Assembly: GCF_014653155.1 (NCBI RefSeq)
Contig: NZ_BNAF01000012.1
Location: 105,250-169,249 of the forward strand
Source of the DNA: Sphingobacterium griseoflavum
GTDB taxonomy: Bacteria > Bacteroidota > Bacteroidia > Sphingobacteriales > Sphingobacteriaceae
Reading direction: 5' to 3'
Length of the DNA stretch: 64,000 nt
Position 1 is the first letter of the stretch; the number at the start of each line of letters is the position of its first letter. Both the position numbers and the translations under genes were made by a program. Positions 59,463-64,000 of this stretch are shown here, piece after piece. The notes under the pieces were generated by a model. The model saw only the letters and a list, made by a program, of their open reading frames with translations. It searched no databases and was not told the origin of the DNA.

Positions 59463-60362
59463 ATGTTACCCTATCGCATAAAATCCATAGCAGACGCACA
59501 CCGTTTGGCCGGAATAGAAAAGCCGCAGCATCCGCTCATCAGCATCGTCGATGTGTCCAAATTTACCAATGAATCAAACGTAGTGAGCATATTGCTTGAC
59601 TTCTATACCGTATCACTCAAAAGGGGTTGTAACAATTTATTGTACGGGCAACAGAAATATGACTTTGATGAAGGCCTGATGGCATTTATGGCACCGGGAC
59701 AAATCATGCGTGGCGAAGATGGCGGTATACCGCCTGATATGCAGGGCTGGATGCTGCTGATACATCCTGATTTTTTGTGGAACACTTCTTTGGCAAAAAA
59801 GATAAAACAATATGAATATTTTGATTATGCGGCCAATGAAGCGCTGTTCCTTTCTGATAAAGAAGAAGCCATGATGAACGGCATTATCGACAACATTCGT
59901 TTCGAATACAATGCCAACATCGATAAGTTCAGCCAGGATGTAATTATTGCCCAATTAGAATTGTTGTTTACGTATGCCCAACGATTTTATGAACGCCAGT
60001 TCATTACCCGGAAAATAACCAACCACCAGCTTTTAGATAAATTAGAAACGGTACTGAACGACTATTTCAACAATGAAGGGTTGCTGTCGAAAGGCTTGCC
60101 AAGCGTCCAATTTGTAGCAGATTCACTGCGTATTTCACCCAAATATTTAGGTAGTTTATTGAAGCAATTAACTGGCCAGACCACACAACAGCATATCCAT
60201 GAAAAGCTGATAGAAAAAGCAAAGGAGAAACTGTCAAGCACGGCATTATCCGTTAGCGAAATAGCCTATGCATTAGGATTTGAGCATTCGCAGTCCTTCA
60301 GTATACTTTTTAAAAAGAAAACCGATATGTCGCCTTCTGAGTTTAGGCGGTCTTATAATTAA
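59463..60362 (+). CDS. AraC-family regulator A
   Basis: I chose the ATG at 59463, just after the previous stop; 299 residues. The N-terminal sensing region is cupin-like (YDFDEGLMAFMAPGQIMRGEDGG) and the C-terminus carries the AraC helix-turn-helix pair, ending GFEHSQSFSILFKKKTDMSPSEFRR. It is paralogous to regulator B at 61353. Being last in the operon, it probably regulates its own group or the next SDR gene. Confidence 0.9.
   Translation: MLPYRIKSIADAHRLAGIEKPQHPLISIVDVSKFTNESNVVSILLDFYTVSLKRGCNNLLYGQQKYDFDEGLMAFMAPGQIMRGEDGGIPPDMQGWMLLIHPDFLWNTSLAKKIKQYEYFDYAANEALFLSDKEEAMMNGIIDNIRFEYNANIDKFSQDVIIAQLELLFTYAQRFYERQFITRKITNHQLLDKLETVLNDYFNNEGLLSKGLPSVQFVADSLRISPKYLGSLLKQLTGQTTQQHIHEKLIEKAKEKLSSTALSVSEIAYALGFEHSQSFSILFKKKTDMSPSEFRRSYN
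60183..60287 (+). repeat. Block of high DNA identity shared by the two AraC genes, copy 1
   Basis: These 105 nt in the DNA-binding region match 62088-62192 with about five mismatches by eye, including a 32-nt exact run. The rest of the two genes is much more diverged. Confidence 0.85.
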
Positions 60363-60465
60363 GATATTTGTTTCAGCTACAACAAGCCGTGATTTAGCTA
60401 CATCCTATTATTAAATGCTGACCAAATTTGCATTGTCATTAATACTCAAATAAAACAATCAAAAA

Positions 60466-61305
60466 ATGGACACAAAAAAAGTATGGTTCGTAACAGGTGC
60501 TTCAAAAGGTTTAGGTCTAACTTTAGTAAAAAGGTTATTGGCAGAGGGTCATTTTGTGGCCGCAACTTCCAGAAATATTGCCGAATTGGAGAGCGCAGTA
60601 AGCGATGAAAATGAGTCGTTTATTCCTTTGGAAGTTGATTTAGTCAATGAAACTTCCGTTGAAGCAGCGGTTGAAAAAGCGATAGCGAAATTCAACAAAT
60701 TAGAGGTCGTTGTAAACAACGCCGGTTTCGGACAATTGGGAACCTTAGAAGAAATTACGGACCTGGAAAGCCGGCAGAATTTTGACATCAATGTGTTCGG
60801 TTCGCTGAACATCATCAGAAAAACAATGCCTTACCTGAGAAAACAAAAAAACGGTTTTATTATCAATATTGCTTCCATTGGTGGCCTAACAGGAGAATTT
60901 GCAGGTTGGGGAATCTATTGTGCTACCAAGTTTGCCGTTGTAGGCTTCACAGAAGCTTTGGCTGCGGAAGTGAAAGAATTCGGGGTGAATGCAACAGTTG
61001 TTTATCCGGGATATTTCAGAACTGATTTCTTGACTGGCGGTTCGCTCAGAACGCCAAAAACTGAAATCGAAGAATACACCGTGGCAAGACAACTTCAAAC
61101 GGCGCACGAAAAAGACATTAACGGCCATCAACCCGGCGACCCTGAAAAGGCAGCTCTTGCACTGGTAGAATTGGTTTCCATGAAAAATCCACCAATTCAT
61201 TTGGTTTTAGGTTCTGATGCATTCAGCCTTGCCGAAGACAAACTAAATGCACTTCAAAACGAAATCTCTGCATTTAAAAAGCTAAGTACATCTACAGATT
61301 ATTAA
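60466..61305 (+). CDS. Short-chain dehydrogenase/reductase 2
   Basis: The 279-residue protein has VTGASKGLG (TGxxxGxG), VVNNAG, the Ser of NIASIGG and YCATKFAV (YxxxK), so the full classical SDR active site is present. A glutathione- or steroid-type substrate cannot be chosen from sequence. It is followed 47 bp later by AraC regulator B and lies in a stretch that looks richer in A/T-ending codons than the genes to the left. Confidence 0.92.
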   Translation: MDTKKVWFVTGASKGLGLTLVKRLLAEGHFVAATSRNIAELESAVSDENESFIPLEVDLVNETSVEAAVEKAIAKFNKLEVVVNNAGFGQLGTLEEITDLESRQNFDINVFGSLNIIRKTMPYLRKQKNGFIINIASIGGLTGEFAGWGIYCATKFAVVGFTEALAAEVKEFGVNATVVYPGYFRTDFLTGGSLRTPKTEIEEYTVARQLQTAHEKDINGHQPGDPEKAALALVELVSMKNPPIHLVLGSDAFSLAEDKLNALQNEISAFKKLSTSTDY

Positions 61306-61352
61306 ATTTGTATGGGCAACAGTTCTTGCTGTTGCCTTTATTTTTTTAGATT

Positions 61353-62267
61353 ATGCATAATAGAAAATTATACACCATTGATACCATTTCGGAATTTCAT
61401 AAGATTTCTGGATTGCCAAAGCCTCAGCATCCACTCATCAGTTTGGTAGATTATAGGTTGGTGGAATATCAAATCGAGGAATCTGAAATCAGCTGGGTTC
61501 AGGATTTGTATTTTATTGGTTTCAAAAGAGATATTCAGGGAAAGTTTCATTATGGGCAGAGTCAATATGATTTTGATGAAGGCTTAATGTCTTTTATTGG
61601 ACCCCGGCAAGTTGTACGATTGAACATTAGTAAGACTGAAAAAAAGCCTTCGGGCTACCTTCTGGCTTTCCATCCCGATTTTATATGGAATACATCTTTA
61701 GCAAAAACGATTAATAACTATAAATTTTTTGGTTATGATGTGAATGAAGCCTTATTTCTTTCCGAAAAAGAAGAAGAGACTTTAATCGGGCTTTTCAAAG
61801 CAATTGAAAAAGAATATCAATCTGGAATTGATGAGTTTACCCAAAATATTGTCATCTCCCAGATTGAGGTTATTTTAAATTATTGCGAAAGATTTTATCA
61901 GCGGCAATTTATTACAAGAAAGAAGACCAATCACCAGGTTTTAGAAAAACTGGAAATTATCCTTGATGGCTACTTTAAGGATGATGTAATTGATAAAGGT
62001 TTACCAACCGCCCATTGGATTGCCGAACAGCTCAATATGTCAACCAATTACCTAGGAAGTCTATTAAAATCTCTAACCGGACAAACTACACAACAGCATA
62101 TCCACGAAAAGCTGATAGAAAAAGCAAAAGAGAAACTGTCAACCACGGCATTATCCGTTAGCGAAATAGCCTATGGGTTAGGATTTGAGCATCCACAAAG
62201 CTTCAGTAAATTATTTAAGACAAAAACCAATCAAAGTCCTCTTGAATTTAGGTCTAGATTTCACTAG
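61353..62267 (+). CDS. AraC-family regulator B
   Basis: The 304-residue protein is a paralogue of regulator A with the same layout. The sensing half (YDFDEGLMSFIGPRQVVR; YLLAFHPDFIWNTSLAK) keeps the pattern but differs widely in sequence, while the helix-turn-helix half is nearly identical in part (TQQHIHEKLIEKAKEKL, ALSVSEIAY). The two regulators may therefore bind the same sites while sensing different signals. Confidence 0.9.
   Translation: MHNRKLYTIDTISEFHKISGLPKPQHPLISLVDYRLVEYQIEESEISWVQDLYFIGFKRDIQGKFHYGQSQYDFDEGLMSFIGPRQVVRLNISKTEKKPSGYLLAFHPDFIWNTSLAKTINNYKFFGYDVNEALFLSEKEEETLIGLFKAIEKEYQSGIDEFTQNIVISQIEVILNYCERFYQRQFITRKKTNHQVLEKLEIILDGYFKDDVIDKGLPTAHWIAEQLNMSTNYLGSLLKSLTGQTTQQHIHEKLIEKAKEKLSTTALSVSEIAYGLGFEHPQSFSKLFKTKTNQSPLEFRSRFH
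62088..62192 (+). repeat. Block of high DNA identity shared by the two AraC genes, copy 2
   Basis: Partner of 60183-60287; see that entry for the comparison. Confidence 0.85.
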
Positions 62268-62336
62268 AAAATATTCTGAAATCTGATAAACTAAAGACCT
62301 GACACGATTCTGTGCCAAACTCGCTACACATCACTT

Positions 62337-62352
62337 TTTACCAAATGTTAAC
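62337..62352. promoter_or_regulatory. Operator-like palindrome upstream of the Crp/Fnr gene
   Basis: TTTACCA-AA-TGTTAAC is an imperfect form of the perfect palindrome at 62965. The left half and spacer are identical and the right half differs at two positions. It lies 34 bp before the Crp/Fnr start codon. Confidence 0.65.
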
Positions 62353-62373
62353 TCCTTCATTAAAACGCCTTCT

Positions 62374-62381
62374 TAACTTTA
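62374..62381 (+). promoter_or_regulatory. -7-like element of the Crp/Fnr gene
   Basis: TAACTTTA resembles TAnnTTTG and begins 21 nt after the operator. The start codon is only 5 nt further, so the mRNA may be leaderless. Confidence 0.5.
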
Positions 62382-62386
62382 CAACA

Positions 62387-62956
62387 ATGGAAAAATTGAT
62401 TGAATATATACTGCAGTTTGGCAATCTGAACCCACAGCAAATCAACTTTATCAAAAGTAAAACAACGGAAGTGGATTTGAAAAAAGATGATTATTTTTCG
62501 GAAGCTGGGAAAGTTCCGAAATACATTGGTTTTGTTTTGGAAGGCGTTTTTCGGTGTTGCTATTACAACAATAAAGGCGAAGAGATAACCCATTACTTTA
62601 TTGACGAATACAGTTTTGTTTCAGACCAGCAAAAATTTGAAGCACAAGCACTTTCTTCAGAATATATTCAGGCAGTTACCGATTGTAAATTGCTCGCTTT
62701 TACGAAGAAAGACTGGGATGCACTCTCAAATACAATAGTTGATTGGGACAGGATCGCAGCTAAAATAACCCAAAAATGTTTGTCAGATGCGATGGATAGA
62801 AGAAGTCCATTGGTGTCGGAAGATGCAACGACCCGTTATTTGTCATTTCTTCAAAAATATCCAATGCTTATCAATCGTGTTCCGCTATCATATATCGCTT
62901 CTTATTTGGGGATTACCCAACAATCGTTAAGCAGAATTAGGAAAAACATTCGCTAA
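62387..62956 (+). CDS. Crp/Fnr-family transcriptional regulator
   Basis: I chose the ATG at 62387 (MEKLIEYILQFGNLNPQQINFI), 189 residues. Earlier in-frame GTG and ATG codons (62312, 62345) would run through the operator and promoter. A cyclic-nucleotide-binding-like barrel (about 10-110: GKVPKYIGFVLEGVFRCCYYN) is followed by a helix-turn-helix at the C-terminus (PLSYIASYLGITQQSLSRIRK). Effector unknown; the barrel lacks an evident cAMP phosphate-binding RxS motif. The same palindrome upstream of itself and of the next SDR gene makes autoregulation likely. Confidence 0.9.
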   Translation: MEKLIEYILQFGNLNPQQINFIKSKTTEVDLKKDDYFSEAGKVPKYIGFVLEGVFRCCYYNNKGEEITHYFIDEYSFVSDQQKFEAQALSSEYIQAVTDCKLLAFTKKDWDALSNTIVDWDRIAAKITQKCLSDAMDRRSPLVSEDATTRYLSFLQKYPMLINRVPLSYIASYLGITQQSLSRIRKNIR

Positions 62957-62964
62957 AATCGCTT

Positions 62965-62980
62965 TTTACCAAATGGTAAA
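62965..62980. promoter_or_regulatory. Perfect operator palindrome upstream of SDR 3
   Basis: TTTACCA-AA-TGGTAAA is perfectly symmetric, of the size bound by Crp/Fnr dimers. Its centre is 29.5 bp before the -7-like element, the same spacing as at 62337. Confidence 0.7.
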
Positions 62981-63001
62981 TGTTTTCGTTTTTAAAGGTC
63001 G

Positions 63002-63009
63002 GAACTTTG
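63002..63009 (+). promoter_or_regulatory. -7-like element of SDR 3
   Basis: GAACTTTG fits TAnnTTTG with one deviation. The start site near 63014 would place the operator centre at about -41.5, the classical class II activator position. Confidence 0.5.
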
Positions 63010-63034
63010 TATCATTAATTTAAGGCAAAAAACA

Positions 63035-63898
63035 ATGAGCAAAAAAATTGTATTAATAACAGGAACAAATAGCGGATTTGGATGGCTTACGGTGAAAAGC
63101 GTGGCAGCCTTGGGAAACCAAGTTTACGCAACAATGAGAGATACAAAAGGTAAAAATTCAGACAAAGCAAAAGCTCTTTCAGAGATAGCGAACGTCACGG
63201 TTTTGGATGTTGCACTTACGGACGAAAATAGTGTGCAGAATGCCATAGATACCATCATCGAAAAAGAAGGAACAATAGATGTGTTGGTAAACAATGCAGG
63301 TTTTAGCAGAAACGGTGTAGCCGAAAGTTTTACCACTGCCGATGTGCAGGAACTATTCGATATCAATGTCATCGCACCTTGGCGATTGATGAAATTGATG
63401 CTGCCCTTTATGCGCAAACAATCCGAAGGTCTTATCATCAATATTACCAGCGGATTTGGTGCTGTTTCGTTTCCTTTTGCGGCCATGTACAGTGCTTCAA
63501 AATTTGCCTTGGAAGGCATCAGCGAAGGTTTGCATTACGAAGTAAGACCATTGGGTGTTGATGTTGCCATTCTGCAGCCAGGTGCTTTCCCGACAGAGAT
63601 GTCACAAAAATTCAACCCTGGTTCCGATGTTTCGGTTAATGATGGTTACGAAGCAATCGCAGATTATCCGAATAAAATGGCTGCCGCTGTTGGCAAGGCA
63701 TTCGAAACCTTAAATCCCGATCCGCAAGATGTTGCAGACGCCGTGGTAAATTTAATCAGCTTACCCAAAGGTCAGCGTCCGATCAGAACCAATGTCGACC
63801 CTTTCACCGGAGAATACCTTAAAGCTGCAAATGAGGCCGTTCAGGTTCAATATGAGAAAGCATTAACTGCTTTTGGAATGGGAGGTTTGTTGAAATAA
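63035..63898 (+). CDS. Short-chain dehydrogenase/reductase 3
   Basis: The 287-residue protein has ITGTNSGFGWLTVKS (TGxxxGxG), VLVNNAGFSRNG, the Ser in NITSGFG and MYSASKFALEG (YxxxK). It resembles SDRs often placed beside AraC or Crp-type regulators in this group. The perfect palindrome 54 bp upstream suggests control by the neighbouring Crp/Fnr protein. Substrate unknown. Confidence 0.92.
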   Translation: MSKKIVLITGTNSGFGWLTVKSVAALGNQVYATMRDTKGKNSDKAKALSEIANVTVLDVALTDENSVQNAIDTIIEKEGTIDVLVNNAGFSRNGVAESFTTADVQELFDINVIAPWRLMKLMLPFMRKQSEGLIINITSGFGAVSFPFAAMYSASKFALEGISEGLHYEVRPLGVDVAILQPGAFPTEMSQKFNPGSDVSVNDGYEAIADYPNKMAAAVGKAFETLNPDPQDVADAVVNLISLPKGQRPIRTNVDPFTGEYLKAANEAVQVQYEKALTAFGMGGLLK

Positions 63899-63935
63899 AT
63901 ATCGAAATCAAATTTTCACAGCTTCAAATATGAGG

Positions 63936-63969
63936 CCGTCTCATAAGTAATTATGGGACGGTTTTTTTT
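63936..63969 (+). terminator. Terminator after SDR 3
   Basis: CCGTCTCATA pairs with TATGGGACGG across a 6-nt loop, with one wobble, followed by a T8 run. Confidence 0.8.
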
Positions 63970-64000
63970 ACTTGTTTACCTCGCGCTATTTTCTATCTTA

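Noticed and set aside
63931..63970. GAGGCCGTCTCATAA as an insertion-sequence end
   Set aside because: No transposase or matching inverted end is in view. The wobble-paired hairpin with a T8 run is explained by a terminator.

Overview
The window looks like chromosomal DNA of a member of the Bacteroidota, most likely family Sphingobacteriaceae. This is inferred from SusC/SusD outer-membrane pairs, PagL- and WbqC-type envelope genes, AraC-type regulators, tRNA genes without an encoded CCA end, no obvious Shine-Dalgarno sequences, and promoters of the Bacteroidota form TTTG-N19-TAnnTTTG, seen most clearly before a tRNA-Ser and a tRNA-Arg. No phage, CRISPR, transposase or restriction genes were recognised.

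Layout. (1) 1-6564, minus strand: a compact operon for oxidation of a sugar or polyol. It runs FGE-like protein, Tat-exported Gfo/Idh oxidoreductase, ApbE flavin transferase, TIM-barrel isomerase, MFS permease and GMC oxidoreductase (cut by the window edge). (2) 6644-10271: AEC transporter and PagL-like protein flanking a perfect palindrome, then two envelope lipoprotein genes. (3) 10333-39388: mostly housekeeping genes (pyrF, a TlpA-type thioredoxin, an RluA-type synthase, panB, obgE, adk, two tRNA-Arg, pepD, ligA, dapA, adjacent acnA and acnB, rpe, a PgpH-like HD protein, tRNA-Ser), with short envelope or metabolic clusters between them. (4) 39389-57411: an accessory polysaccharide-utilisation locus beginning next to a duplicated tRNA-Ser 3' end. 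It has two SusC/SusD pairs, two surface-lipoprotein candidates, a GH29 alpha-L-fucosidase, an L-fucose/L-rhamnose mutarotase, an AraC regulator and an aldo/keto reductase. The reductase sits between a truncated fucose permease and a broken zinc alcohol dehydrogenase, so the fucose-catabolic arm has partly decayed. (5) 57836-63969, plus strand: a cluster of three short-chain dehydrogenases, two paralogous AraC regulators, a Crp/Fnr regulator, a DUF2147 protein and a small DoxX-like membrane protein. Its right half looks more A+T-rich.

How the parts work together. The fucose locus would bind and import a fucosylated glycan (SusC/D), release L-fucose (GH29), equilibrate its anomers (mutarotase) and oxidise it (aldo/keto reductase), under AraC control. 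The permease and second dehydrogenase are broken, so the pathway needs other copies or is being lost. In the right-hand cluster the Crp/Fnr gene and the last SDR gene each carry a near-identical palindrome (TTTACCA-AA-TGGTAAA) exactly 21 nt before a -7-like element. This points to a small autoregulated regulon and is the clearest regulatory signal in the window.

All functions are read from sequence motifs and gene context. No database search or alignment was run, and percent identities are counts by eye.
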